Assembly (NCBI RefSeq): GCF_014873145.1
Contig: NZ_JADBEK010000001.1
Coordinates: forward strand, 12,772,001-12,836,000
Length of the DNA stretch: 64,000 bases
Direction of reading: 5' to 3'
From: Nonomuraea angiospora
GTDB taxonomy: Bacteria > Actinomycetota > Actinomycetes > Streptosporangiales > Streptosporangiaceae
Part shown: positions 26,173 through 34,700 of the stretch, one piece after another
How the letters are laid out: every line of letters begins with the position of its first letter
Numbering within the stretch: position 1 is the stretch's first letter
The notes under the pieces: model-generated
Database searches by the model: none
Seen by the model: only the letters and a program-made list of their open reading frames with translations
Told to the model about the DNA's origin: nothing
Position numbers and translations under genes: made by a program

Positions 26173-27747
26173 ATGGCACATGACCTCAGCAGGCGGGCCG
26201 TGCTCGCGGCGGGCGGCGCGCTGGCGCTGTCGGCCGCGGGTGCGATACCCGCGGGCGCCTCGACGATCTGGCAGTCCCGCCTGGTGCGCTACGACCGGTG
26301 GGGGCGGCTGGCGTACGAGCAGGACGCGGAGGGCAACCGCGTCCCCGACTTCAGCCACGCCGGCTACCGCAACGGCGAGCGGCCGATCCCGCACGTGCCC
26401 GTCGTCAAGACGATCCGCCCGATCGAGGGCGACAACACCGCCCACGTCCAGGCGGCGCTCGACGAGGTGGCCGCGCTGCCCCGCGCGCGGCGCGGCGCCC
26501 TGCTCCTGCTGCCCGGCCTCTACCCGGTGGCGGGCACCCTGTACGTACGGGCGAGCGGCACGGTCCTGCGCGGCTCCGGCGACGGCGAGGACCCGGCGGC
26601 CAACACGATCATCAAGGCCACCGGGAACAACCCGAAGGACCGCGACGTGATCGTGGCCGGCGGCGCGGCGGGCGGCGGCTGGACGGGCGAGGTCCCCGGC
26701 ACCCGCACCGACATCACCACCGACTTCGTGCAGGTGGGCGCGCGCGAGTTCGCGGTGGCCGACCCGGGCCCGCTGCGGCCCGGCGACAACATCGTGATCA
26801 CCCATCCCTGCACCGAGGAGTGGCTGAAGGCGATCGACTACGGCGGCCACGACGTGGGGCCGCCGTGGAAGGTGGGCGAGCACCCCCTCATCTACAACCG
26901 TTACGTACGCGAAGTATCCGGAAATGTCGTGAAAATCGATGTCCCGGTCTTCAACCACCTCGACCGCGCCCTGTCCCCGTCGTTCCTCTACCAGTGGGAC
27001 CGGGCCGGGCTGGTCACCCAGGTGGGCGTGGAGCGGCTGCGCGTCGACATCGAGTACCACGGCGACCCGGAGCAGGACGAGGACCACGCCTACAACGCGA
27101 TCGTCCTGCTGCGCACCGAGGACTCGTGGGTGCGCGACTGCACGATGCTCCACTTCACCCAGGCCGGGGTGGCCACCCAGGAGACCACCCGCGCCACGGT
27201 CGAGAACTGCCGGGCCGTCGATCCGGTCAGCATCGTGACGGGGAGCAGGCGCTACAACTTCAACACCTACGTCTACTCGCAGCAGGTGCTCTTCCGCGAC
27301 TGCTACGCGTACAAGGCCAGGCACGCGTTCGTCTCCAACGGCCACAGCACGGTCTCGGGCGTGGTGTTCCTGCGCGGCACCTCCGAGTACGCGCTCAACT
27401 CCAGCGAGGGCCACCGCCGGTGGTCGCAGGGGCTGCTGTTCGACGGTCACAAGGACGTCGACCCGCACTACGACTACACGCTCGGGCTGTACAACCGCGG
27501 CCGGTACGGCACCTCGCACGGGTGGTCGGCGGCCCACTCGGTGGCCTGGAACTGCGACGTGTCCACCAGCAGGCTCATCGTGCAGAAACCGCCGACCGCC
27601 CAGAACTACGCGATCGGCTGCCACGGCACGATCACCGGCGACGGGCCGTTCGCGCAGCCGGCCGGCTACATCGAGGGCGCCAACCAGCCCGGCCTCCTGC
27701 CGCCCTCGCTCTACCAGGCGCAGCTGCTGGACCGCCTGCGCCGGTGA
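26173..27747 (+). CDS. Tat-exported right-handed beta-helix protein (pectate lyase-like fold)
   Basis: A 524-residue exported protein with Tat signal DLSRRAVLAAGGALALSAAG. The body begins like pectate-lyase-superfamily proteins (AALDEVAALP, ALLLLPGLYPVAGTLYV, GTVLRGSGDGED) and continues as parallel beta-helix turns (SWVRDCTMLHFTQAG, ATVENCRAVDP, VLFRDCYAYKA, GVVFLRGTS). Whether it is a lyase or a hydrolase cannot be read from motifs. It is seven bases after the second lyase-like gene and ends the plus-strand exoenzyme operon. With the two lyase-like proteins it gives three extracellular enzymes of different folds aimed at one polysaccharide, presumably pectin-like. Confidence 0.72.
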   Translation: MAHDLSRRAVLAAGGALALSAAGAIPAGASTIWQSRLVRYDRWGRLAYEQDAEGNRVPDFSHAGYRNGERPIPHVPVVKTIRPIEGDNTAHVQAALDEVAALPRARRGALLLLPGLYPVAGTLYVRASGTVLRGSGDGEDPAANTIIKATGNNPKDRDVIVAGGAAGGGWTGEVPGTRTDITTDFVQVGAREFAVADPGPLRPGDNIVITHPCTEEWLKAIDYGGHDVGPPWKVGEHPLIYNRYVREVSGNVVKIDVPVFNHLDRALSPSFLYQWDRAGLVTQVGVERLRVDIEYHGDPEQDEDHAYNAIVLLRTEDSWVRDCTMLHFTQAGVATQETTRATVENCRAVDPVSIVTGSRRYNFNTYVYSQQVLFRDCYAYKARHAFVSNGHSTVSGVVFLRGTSEYALNSSEGHRRWSQGLLFDGHKDVDPHYDYTLGLYNRGRYGTSHGWSAAHSVAWNCDVSTSRLIVQKPPTAQNYAIGCHGTITGDGPFAQPAGYIEGANQPGLLPPSLYQAQLLDRLRR

Positions 27748-27756
27748 CGAAGACCG

Positions 27757-27797
27757 GGCGCAGCCGCCGACTGTCCGGGCGCTTGAGCGGCTGCGCC
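27757..27797. terminator. Stem-loop between convergent genes
   Basis: GGCGCAGCCGC (27757-27767) and GCGGCTGCGCC (27787-27797) form a perfect 11-bp GC-rich stem with a 19-base loop, ten bases after the beta-helix gene and before the end of the converging GH36-like gene. No T tract; a bidirectional terminator is likely by position. Confidence 0.5.
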
Positions 27798-27854
27798 TGC
27801 CACCTCACGACTGGCGGGCGCTCGAGCGGTTGCGCCTGCCACTTCACGACTGGC
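27777..27854. repeat. Two tandem 39-bp repeats carrying a stop codon
   Basis: Units at 27777-27815 and 27816-27854 are head-to-tail copies with three mismatches. The right unit includes the last codons and the TGA stop (27844-27846, minus strand) of the GH36-like gene, so the left unit is a copied gene end with a second TGA. One arm of the preceding stem-loop falls in the left unit. Confidence 0.8.
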
Positions 27855-29598
27855 GGGCCAGGCGGAGCAGGCCGCCCTCCGGGACGTCGATCTGGGCGAT
27901 GCCGGGGCGCAGGGGCAGGTCGCCCTCGGTGACGGTCCGGCCGCGGCAGTCGAGGATCGTGGCGTGGGCCGTACCCGAGCCGGGCACCCGCAGCAGCACG
28001 TCGGTGGAGGCGTCGCCGTTGGCCAGCCAGAGCGTGCCGGTGGCGGGCACGGCCACCGGCATCGGCGCGTAGCGGGCCGTGATCACCGTGTCGCCCGAGC
28101 GGGCCGTGACCTGCGGGTAGCCCAGGTCGGGCCGGGCGGGCTCGAAGGAACCGCGCTGCAGCGCCTCGGCGTGCTCCCGGAAGAAGCCCAGCCAGAACCG
28201 CAGCACCTCGCGCTGCCCGGGCGTCTGCGCGGTCAGGTCCACCGAGATCTGCGGCACCGCGAAGAGCACGTTGAGGAGCTGCGTGGCGACGTGCTCGGGC
28301 CGCTCGTCCGGGTGCCACATCAGCATGTCCGCGTGGACGGCCAGAGGGCCCGCGATCAGCCGCAGGTCCACCGTGCGCTGCCGGTTGTGGGCCGGGCTGA
28401 GCGGGCAGTCGGAGGCGCGCACCATCGTGGCGTACGGCCACAGGCCCGGGCTCACGTACGGCTGCCGCAGCTCGACCAGGCAGTCGCGGGGCAGCTGCGC
28501 CAGGAGCCGGCGCACGCCCTCGTTCACCGTCCGGCAGTCGGCCTCGGGGCCGGGCTCGGGCGGGTCCTCCACGGCGAACTGGTCGATGAAGTCGATCTTT
28601 AGGCCGTCCATGCCCCACTCCGTGACCGCCCGGGTGAGGTGGCCGGCGATCAGGTCGCGGACGTGCGGGTAGCGGGGGTCGACGACGGCGGCGTTCATGT
28701 GCTCCTTGTACGCCAGCGTGTACCCCCACACGCGCTCCCAGAGCGCCGTGTGGCGGCCGACGAACGGCAGGGCGTACCAGAGCAGGTAGGCCAGCCCCTC
28801 GCCCCGCACCGTGGCCACGTGTCCCGAAATATCGGGGAATGCGGTGGGGGACGGCTCCCACTCGCCGACATAGCCGTACCCGCGCCCCCGGTCGTCGCTG
28901 TGCCAGCCGTCGTCCACGATGATCGCCTCGCAGCCCAGCCCGGCCGCCGGCCCCGCCTGCCGCTCCACGCTCTCGGCGCTGACGTGCTGCTGCATGGCGT
29001 ACCAGGTCGAGTACGCGGGCATCCGCGCCGCCCGCGGCACGTCGGCGACCGGGCCGTGCAGCGCGCGCCACCAGCCGGCCACCTCGGCCAGCGTGGTCGC
29101 GAAGTGCCGCCGGGTCAGGTCGAGCCGCAGCACGAGCCCCGTGTCCGGCTCGGCCTCGTGCTCCACCCAGAACCCGAACTCGCCGGTCTCCTCCACCACC
29201 CCCGTACGCGTCCGCACGGGCCTGACCACCTCGCCCGCGGCGAAGGTGCACAGCGCCACGTCACCGGCGCCCACCAGGCAGCCGACGGGCGCGTTCTTCT
29301 CCAGCGCCGCCGTGCGCGGGCGGCGCCAGAACGGCGGCAGCCCCCGGTGCTCGCCGCCGTCGGCGGCCCAGAACGCGGTCGCGTCCACGCACGGCACCCG
29401 CCAGGCCACCCGCACGTCCGCGCTCCGGTCGGGGACGACGCGCAGCTCCAGGACGCCCGGGGACGGCTCGGCGGCCGTCCAGGTGAGCACGGCCGCCGCC
29501 GAGCACTCGAACTCCAGCCCCGCCGCCTCGACGCGCACCTCCTCCGGCTGCTCGAACGCTCGATCGTGCGGCTGCCAAATCCCGGGCGCTGCGGTCAC
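27844..29598 (-). CDS. GH36-like glycoside hydrolase (alpha-galactosidase clan)
   Basis: A 584-residue cytoplasmic enzyme without a signal peptide. An N-terminal beta-sandwich precedes a TIM barrel with AYSTWYAMQQHVS, IIVDDGWHSDDRG, GLKIDFIDQF (Asp336 expected nucleophile) and MVRASDCPLSP (candidate acid/base Asp). This is the clan GH-D pattern shared by GH36 and GH27 enzymes, but the overall sequence differs strongly from the classical alpha-galactosidase at 30949. It lies 21 bases after the ROK repressor gene on the same strand, so both probably share the operator-controlled promoter at 30881. A distinct subfamily acting on alpha-galactosides or related residues is most likely. Confidence 0.78.
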   Translation of the reverse strand: MTAAPGIWQPHDRAFEQPEEVRVEAAGLEFECSAAAVLTWTAAEPSPGVLELRVVPDRSADVRVAWRVPCVDATAFWAADGGEHRGLPPFWRRPRTAALEKNAPVGCLVGAGDVALCTFAAGEVVRPVRTRTGVVEETGEFGFWVEHEAEPDTGLVLRLDLTRRHFATTLAEVAGWWRALHGPVADVPRAARMPAYSTWYAMQQHVSAESVERQAGPAAGLGCEAIIVDDGWHSDDRGRGYGYVGEWEPSPTAFPDISGHVATVRGEGLAYLLWYALPFVGRHTALWERVWGYTLAYKEHMNAAVVDPRYPHVRDLIAGHLTRAVTEWGMDGLKIDFIDQFAVEDPPEPGPEADCRTVNEGVRRLLAQLPRDCLVELRQPYVSPGLWPYATMVRASDCPLSPAHNRQRTVDLRLIAGPLAVHADMLMWHPDERPEHVATQLLNVLFAVPQISVDLTAQTPGQREVLRFWLGFFREHAEALQRGSFEPARPDLGYPQVTARSGDTVITARYAPMPVAVPATGTLWLANGDASTDVLLRVPGSGTAHATILDCRGRTVTEGDLPLRPGIAQIDVPEGGLLRLARQS

Positions 29599-29619
29599 TC
29601 AATCCCCCTGTTCATGGCC

Positions 29620-30876
29620 TCACTTCGTGAGGCGTCTCGGTCGCTGGGACCCGCTGCCTTCCCTCGTCGCTCCGGTCGCTTCGCTCCCTGCGCTCCTCAG
29701 TCCAGGCAGCGGCGCTCCCTCGAGCGTGAAGTGCTGCTGGATGGCGACCGCGGCGGCGCCGCGGGCCCACTGCTCGAACGATCGCGGGCGCAGCAGCAGG
29801 CGGCAGTCGGCCGCCGCGCCGAACGCCTGGGCCGCGAACGACCGGTTGAGCTGCTCCTCGAACAGGCCGTACGAGGCCAGCCCCGGCACGTCCCCAGTCA
29901 CGATGATCCGCTCCGGCCCGAACAGGTTGGCCATCGCGGCCATGGCCAGCCCGATCGCGTGCCCCGCGCGGGCGAACACCTCGCGCACCGCCGGATCGCC
30001 CGCGTGGGCGGCGTCGATGGCCGCGTCCACCGTCAGGGACGCGTCGCCGGACGCCGCGCGCGCGGCCGCCAGCAGGGGCGCCGTGCCGGCGATGGCCTCC
30101 ACGCAGCCGCGCCCGCCGCAGTGGCACTCGGGCTCGTCACCCCCGACGGGAATGTGGCCGATCTCCCCGGCCACCCCGTGCGCGCCGGCCACCACCCGGT
30201 CGTTGACGACCAGCCCGCACCCTATCCCCACCCCCACCGTGACCAGGGCGAACGACGACGTGCCCACCCCGTCGCCGAACCACTGCTCGGCCACGGTGAG
30301 CGACTTGACGTCGTTGTCGATCGTGACGGTCAGGCCGGTGGCCTCGGCGGCCAGCCGCGCCAGCGGCACCTGGTGCCACTGCAGGAAAGGGGAGTAGCGC
30401 ACCACCCCGTGGGCCTTGTCCACGTCGCCCGACACGGCCAGGCCCAGCGCGTGGCAGCGCTCGCCGTAGGCCGGGTCGGCGGCCAGCAGCTCGGCGACCA
30501 GCCCGGCCAGCGCCGCGACCACGCCCTCGGCCGACGTCGTGGCCAGCGGGTGGTGCGCCGAGACCAGCGGCTGCGCGCGCAGGTCGGTGACCACGCCGAT
30601 GAGCTCCTCGTGGGTGATCTTCACCCCGCAGAAGAACTCCCGCTCCGGCCTGATGGACAGCGGGCTGGCCGGGCGGCCCGCGCCCGGCGCCGTACGCTCG
30701 GTGGCCTCCAGCTCCTCCAGGTAGCCCGCCTCGATGAACGGCCGGGCGGCCTTGGTGACGGCCGCGGACGACAGCCCGCTCCGCTTGGCGATCTCCACCC
30801 GGGAGACCGGCCCCTGCGTCAGCACCATGGTGAACACGGTGGCCGCCGCGGGAGTCGAGGTGAGCCGAGGGTGCAT
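29620..30876 (-). CDS. ROK-family transcriptional repressor
   Basis: A 418-residue NagC/XylR-type ROK regulator. The N-terminal helix-turn-helix is SRVEIAKRSGLSSAAVTKAARPFIEAG (in parts), about residues 25-55. The ROK domain has phosphate-loop-like VTVGVGIGCGLVVN, GEIGHIPV and the zinc motif CHCGGRGCVE. The ATG at 30876 lies only four bases after a predicted -10 box, so the message is nearly leaderless. The 27-bp operator sits at its own promoter and, identically, at 21918, making it the prime candidate regulator of the whole sugar regulon. The last about 35 residues (GLRSAGSEATGATREG onward) are low-complexity and may be a read-on extension past the normal ROK end. Confidence 0.9.
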   Translation of the reverse strand: MHPRLTSTPAAATVFTMVLTQGPVSRVEIAKRSGLSSAAVTKAARPFIEAGYLEELEATERTAPGAGRPASPLSIRPEREFFCGVKITHEELIGVVTDLRAQPLVSAHHPLATTSAEGVVAALAGLVAELLAADPAYGERCHALGLAVSGDVDKAHGVVRYSPFLQWHQVPLARLAAEATGLTVTIDNDVKSLTVAEQWFGDGVGTSSFALVTVGVGIGCGLVVNDRVVAGAHGVAGEIGHIPVGGDEPECHCGGRGCVEAIAGTAPLLAAARAASGDASLTVDAAIDAAHAGDPAVREVFARAGHAIGLAMAAMANLFGPERIIVTGDVPGLASYGLFEEQLNRSFAAQAFGAAADCRLLLRPRSFEQWARGAAAVAIQQHFTLEGAPLPGLRSAGSEATGATREGSGSQRPRRLTK

Positions 30877-30880
30877 GAGT

Positions 30881-30909
30881 GCAATAGTAGCAGTAATTAA
30901 CTTCGTCAA
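30881..30909 (-). promoter_or_regulatory. Promoter of the ROK-GH36-like operon
   Basis: On the minus strand, TTGACG (30909-30904) and TATTGC (30886-30881) are 17 bp apart. The -35 box is inside operator copy B. The ROK ATG follows the -10 box by four bases, implying a leaderless or nearly leaderless message. Confidence 0.55.
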
Positions 30910-30919
30910 GAATTGAATT
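30893..30919. promoter_or_regulatory. 27-bp operator, copy B (probable ROK repressor site)
   Basis: Identical over 27 bp to copy A at 21918-21944. It overlaps the -35 boxes of the divergent ROK and alpha-galactosidase promoters, so binding would autoregulate the repressor and silence the alpha-galactosidase. Two identical copies 9 kb apart, each between divergent promoters, are best explained by one shared regulator. Confidence 0.75.
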
Positions 30920-30941
30920 CGAGCGGGGTCGTCCCTAGGCT
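30913..30941 (+). promoter_or_regulatory. Leaderless promoter of the alpha-galactosidase gene
   Basis: TTGAAT (30913-30918) and TAGGCT (30936-30941) with a 17-bp spacer. Seven bases separate the -10 box from the ATG at 30949, so transcription should start at the A of the start codon. Confidence 0.65.
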
Positions 30942-30948
30942 CCCGGTC

Positions 30949-33015
30949 ATGCGATCAGTGACCTTCGACGCCTCCAGCCGCAGGTGGCTGCTGCGTACCC
31001 CGGGCACGAGCTACGTCGTCGCCCTCGCGGACGACGACGCCCCCCGCTGCCTGCACTGGGGCCCCGCGCTGACCGCCGAGCAGGCCGCCAGCCTCCCCGG
31101 CCCCGCCGCGTCCGGGGCCAGCAGCTTCGACAGCACGGCGGGCGAGGAGGAGCTGGTCTCCGAGGTGGGGGCGCGGTTCGAGACGCCGTCGCTGCAGGTG
31201 GTCCTGCCCGGCGGCGACCGGGGGATCGAGTGGCGGCACGACGGCCACGACGTGGATGGGGGCCACCTGACGCTGCGCTTCTCCGACCGCCGCCATCCGC
31301 TCCAGGTCGAGCTGCACTACCGGGTGCGCGAGGACAGCGACGTGATCGAGCGCTGGACCGTGCTGCGGCCGCGGGTGCCGGTGACCGTGCTGCGGTGCGA
31401 CTCGGCGGCCTGGAGCGTTCCGGCGCTGGACGGCTACCGGCTAAGCCACGTCACGGGCGGCTGGAGCTCGGAGCACGCGCTGAGCCGTACCGAACTGGCC
31501 GTGGGGGAGACGATGCTGACCAGTCGGCGCGGGCTGAGCAGCCACCACGCCAACCCCTGGCTCATGATCGACGGCGGCGACGCGGGCGAGCGGCACGGCG
31601 AGGTGTGGAGCTGCGCCCTGGCCTGGAGCGGGAGCTGGCGCGTCACGCTCACCCGCACGCCCTCCGGGCGGGCGAGCTGGACCGGCGGGTTCGGCCACGA
31701 GGGCCTCACCTGGCGGCTGGAGCCGGGCGAGGAGTGGGTGACGCCGGTGTTCGCCGGCGTGTACGCGCCCGACGGGTACGGCGAGGCCAGCCGGCGCTGG
31801 CACGACCACATCGCCAGGCACGTGCTGCCCCGGCCGGACGAGCCGCGCCCGGTCGTCTACAACGCCTGGGAGGCCGTCGGGTTCGACGTGAACGAGGCCA
31901 ACCAGCGCGACCTCGCGCGGCTGGCCGCCCGGGCGGGCGCGGAGCTGTTCGTGATGGACGACGCCTGGTTCGGCGGGCGCACCGGCGACAGCGCGGGGCT
32001 CGGCGACTGGTGGGTCAACGAGGAGCGCTTCCCCGACGGGCTGGGCCCGCTCATCGACGAGGTGCACCGGCTCGGCATGCGCTTCGGCCTGTGGGTCGAG
32101 CCCGAGATGGTCAACCCCGACAGCGACCTCTACCGCGCCAACCCCGACTGGGTCCTGCACATGCCGGGCCGCTCCCGCACGCTGCTGCGCAACCAGCTCG
32201 TGCTGAACTTCGCCCGGCCCGACGTCGCCGACTGGGCGCACAAATGGCTGCACAAGCTGGTCTCCGAGCACGCCGTCGACTTCCTGAAGTGGGACTTCAA
32301 CCGCGCCTTCACCGAGGCCGGCCGGCCCGGCGACCCGGACCAGGACCGGCTCTGGATCGACCACGTCAGGGCCGTCTACTCGATCATGGACCGGCTCCGC
32401 GCCGACCACCCGCACCTGCGCATCGAGGCGTGCGCGGGCGGCGGCGGCCGTACCGACCTGGGCATCCTGGCCCGCACCGACCAGGTGTGGACCTCCGACA
32501 ACACCGACGCCCACGACCGCATCGCGATCCAGCGCGGATTCAGCCAGGTGTACCCGGCCCGGGCCATGGCCGCCTGGGTGACCGACAGCCCCAACCCGCT
32601 CACCGGGCGGGCCGTCCCGCTCCGCTTCCGTTTCCACGTGGCGATGGCCGGGGCGCTCGGGCTCGGCGGCGACCTGGCCCGCTGGAGCGAGGCCGAGCTG
32701 TCGGAGGCGGCCGAGCTGGTGGCCGTCTACAAGGACATCCGGCCCGTCGTGCAGTTCGGGCGGTTGTGGCGGCTTCCGTACGGGGTGCAGTACGTACACG
32801 GGGACCGGGTGGTGGTGCTCGCCTGGCACGGGCCGGTCGCGTTCGGCACGCCGATCGCCCCGCTGCGCCTGGCCGGGCTCGACCCGGACGGCCGCTACCG
32901 GGACGAGGACACCGGTGCGGTGCACCACGGCGCGGTGCTGATGTCGCGCGGCCTGCCCCCGCTGGCCCCCGGGGGCGGCTACACCAGCGCCCTCCTGCGC
33001 CTGCGCGCCTGCTGA
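30949..33015 (+). CDS. GH36 alpha-galactosidase
   Basis: A 688-residue cytoplasmic alpha-galactosidase of classical GH36 type, which removes terminal alpha-1,6-linked galactose. The N-terminal beta-supersandwich is followed by the barrel: YNAWEAVGFDVNE, LFVMDDAWFGGR, WVEPEMVNPDSDLY, DFLKWDFNRAF (nucleophile Asp449) and VWTSDNTDAHDR (acid/base Asp517). The C-terminal domain ends with GGYTSALLRLRA. The start is ATG 30949, with no Shine-Dalgarno because the predicted transcript begins there; a longer frame from 30913 would read through the operator. It is controlled by operator copy B and diverges from the ROK gene. Confidence 0.93.
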   Translation: MRSVTFDASSRRWLLRTPGTSYVVALADDDAPRCLHWGPALTAEQAASLPGPAASGASSFDSTAGEEELVSEVGARFETPSLQVVLPGGDRGIEWRHDGHDVDGGHLTLRFSDRRHPLQVELHYRVREDSDVIERWTVLRPRVPVTVLRCDSAAWSVPALDGYRLSHVTGGWSSEHALSRTELAVGETMLTSRRGLSSHHANPWLMIDGGDAGERHGEVWSCALAWSGSWRVTLTRTPSGRASWTGGFGHEGLTWRLEPGEEWVTPVFAGVYAPDGYGEASRRWHDHIARHVLPRPDEPRPVVYNAWEAVGFDVNEANQRDLARLAARAGAELFVMDDAWFGGRTGDSAGLGDWWVNEERFPDGLGPLIDEVHRLGMRFGLWVEPEMVNPDSDLYRANPDWVLHMPGRSRTLLRNQLVLNFARPDVADWAHKWLHKLVSEHAVDFLKWDFNRAFTEAGRPGDPDQDRLWIDHVRAVYSIMDRLRADHPHLRIEACAGGGGRTDLGILARTDQVWTSDNTDAHDRIAIQRGFSQVYPARAMAAWVTDSPNPLTGRAVPLRFRFHVAMAGALGLGGDLARWSEAELSEAAELVAVYKDIRPVVQFGRLWRLPYGVQYVHGDRVVVLAWHGPVAFGTPIAPLRLAGLDPDGRYRDEDTGAVHHGAVLMSRGLPPLAPGGGYTSALLRLRAC

Positions 33016-33025
33016 TCCCGCCGGA

Positions 33026-34234
33026 TCATCGGGCGACCTCTCGCCGCAGCTCGTCGAGGGCCTCCTCCATCAGGCGCGGGAGCCGGTCGCCGTGCGCGAG
33101 CGCGGCGGACAGGACGCAGGAGACGACGACGGTCGTGTCGCTGTGGACCATCGACACGACCCCTCCGCCGGTGTCGTACGTGGGCGGGACGGCGAAGCAG
33201 CCGTCCAGGGGCAGGCTCACCCCGATGACGCTCACCGTCATCCGGCCCGGGAACGCCTTCGGCACGAGCCACCTGACCAGCCGGAACACCGCCGCCGGGG
33301 CCCTGACGGGATAGCGGTCGCGCCGGTAGACGGCCATCCGCTCGAAGCTCGTCTGCTCCATGACCCCGCGCAGCCGCTCGCGCGCGGCAGGCTCGGCGCA
33401 GGGCAGGACGACCGGCATGGTGGTCACCCCGTTGCCCAGGCCGCCGTCGCGCAGGCGGCCGTTCAGGTTGAGCGGGAAGGAGACGGTCGTGCCCCGGCGG
33501 CCCGCCTTCCGCCAGTGGGCCGGGTTCCAGGCCCGCAGGGCGCCGGCCAGCACGGCCAGGCCGACCTGCGGGACGCTCGCGCCGGTCGCGGCGGCGATCT
33601 CGCGGAAGGCGGCGAGGTCGAGCCGCAGGAAGAACGTCCGCACGCCCGCCCGCGCCCCGCCGGTCCTCCCCGGAGGCGGCCTGAGCCGCGCCGACGGAGC
33701 CGCCAGCCGGGCCGCCGTGGCCAGCAGCCGCATCCGTGCCCTGGCCGGCGCCCGCACCGCCACGTCCTGATCGGGCGCCGGGACGGTCCTGCCCAGCAGC
33801 ACGGCGCGCGTCGCGATCCGGGCCGCCCCCATGCCGTCCTGGAAGGCGTGGTGTACGCGGTAGCACAGGAGGTGCTCGTCCGGGGCGTACCCGTGCACGA
33901 CCATCAGGCTCCACAGCGGGTGCTCGGGCAGCAGCCGGTTGGCCCTGACGGCGTCCACCACGGCCGCGCCCACGTCACGCCCCGGCGCCACCCGGTACTC
34001 CACGACGTGGCAGGCCGGGTCGAAGGCCGGATCCGGCTCCCACCCCCCGCGGGCCAGCCGGTAGGTCAGGACCGGCGCCCGCGCGGCCGACTCGGCGACC
34101 AGCCGCCGCAACTCGCCGGAGTCGGGCGCCGGGCCGGGCCGCCGCGCCGCGAGGGCGAGGTGCAGCCGGTGGTCGCGGGCGGAGCCGACCTCGCCGAGAA
34201 AGAGGCGGTCCGGCCCTGTCAGCGGTACCGCCAT
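33026..34234 (-). CDS. WS/DGAT-family acyltransferase
   Basis: A 402-residue member of the wax ester synthase/diacylglycerol acyltransferase family, which joins an acyl thioester to an alcohol. The catalytic motif HHAFQDG (HHxxxDG) is at residues 128-134. Other family landmarks are the opening PLTGPDRLFL, the middle TTVSFPLNLNGR and the late NGVTTMPVVLP. It is somewhat shorter than the usual about 450-470 residues. It starts three bases after an acyl carrier protein gene, an uncommon partner: the family normally takes acyl-CoA, so this enzyme may accept acyl-ACP (inference). The alcohol acceptor is not indicated. A homologue that only binds the carrier without catalysis is unlikely given the intact motif. 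Confidence 0.85.
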   Translation of the reverse strand: MAVPLTGPDRLFLGEVGSARDHRLHLALAARRPGPAPDSGELRRLVAESAARAPVLTYRLARGGWEPDPAFDPACHVVEYRVAPGRDVGAAVVDAVRANRLLPEHPLWSLMVVHGYAPDEHLLCYRVHHAFQDGMGAARIATRAVLLGRTVPAPDQDVAVRAPARARMRLLATAARLAAPSARLRPPPGRTGGARAGVRTFFLRLDLAAFREIAAATGASVPQVGLAVLAGALRAWNPAHWRKAGRRGTTVSFPLNLNGRLRDGGLGNGVTTMPVVLPCAEPAARERLRGVMEQTSFERMAVYRRDRYPVRAPAAVFRLVRWLVPKAFPGRMTVSVIGVSLPLDGCFAVPPTYDTGGGVVSMVHSDTTVVVSCVLSAALAHGDRLPRLMEEALDELRREVAR

Positions 34235-34237
34235 GGG

Positions 34238-34495
34238 CTAGCCGGCCGTGTGCCGCGCGAGGTACGAACGGTGCGCCAGCCGGGCGACGTCGCCGACCGT
34301 CATCTCCATCGTGAAGTCGGACGGGTCGATGTCCAGCCCGTGGCCGCCCAGCGCCGCCCGCAGTTCGAGCAGGCTCATGCTGTCGGACTCGAGATCGTCC
34401 ACGAGCGTCGTCCGCGGGGTGACGGTCGCCGGGTCGACGACGTAGATCTCGGCGCAGTACCGGCGTACGAGCCGCAGGATGTCTTCCTCGGACAA
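34238..34495 (-). CDS. Acyl carrier protein
   Basis: An 85-residue acyl carrier protein starting at TTG with AAAGG eight bases upstream; no in-frame ATG fits. It reads MSEEDILRLVRRYCAEIY and has the phosphopantetheine site at Ser39 in LESDSMSLLEL, inside the expected four-helix layout. The protein is acidic overall, like other carriers. It is followed after three bases by the WS/DGAT gene, so the two are co-translated and the carrier probably presents an acyl or aminoacyl group to that acyltransferase. No ketosynthase, adenylation or malonyl-transferase gene is nearby, so loading must come from enzymes encoded elsewhere. Confidence 0.82.
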   Translation of the reverse strand: MSEEDILRLVRRYCAEIYVVDPATVTPRTTLVDDLESDSMSLLELRAALGGHGLDIDPSDFTMEMTVGDVARLAHRSYLARHTAG

Positions 34496-34700
34496 GAGCC
34501 TCGCCTTTCCGTGGGGGGTCCGTCGGGGGTCCCAGCATGTCGGCGAGGGGGAGGCCGGGGCGGCGGCGGAGTCCTCGTGTCCGGTCAAGAACGGCCCTGG
34601 ACTGGTCGATCGGCGCGCTGAGCCGGGCGGCGCCCGGCCCGCGCATGAGCGCGACCCGGCCGATGCCTCGGGCAAGGCCGGGAGCAGGTAAAACGGGGGT

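Noticed and set aside
29651..29712. CCGCTGCCT/AGGCAGCGG inverted repeat as a terminator of the ROK gene
   Set aside because: It lies inside the ROK reading frame with a loop over 40 bases and no T tract; it may reflect a non-coding origin of the protein's tail but is not a convincing terminator.
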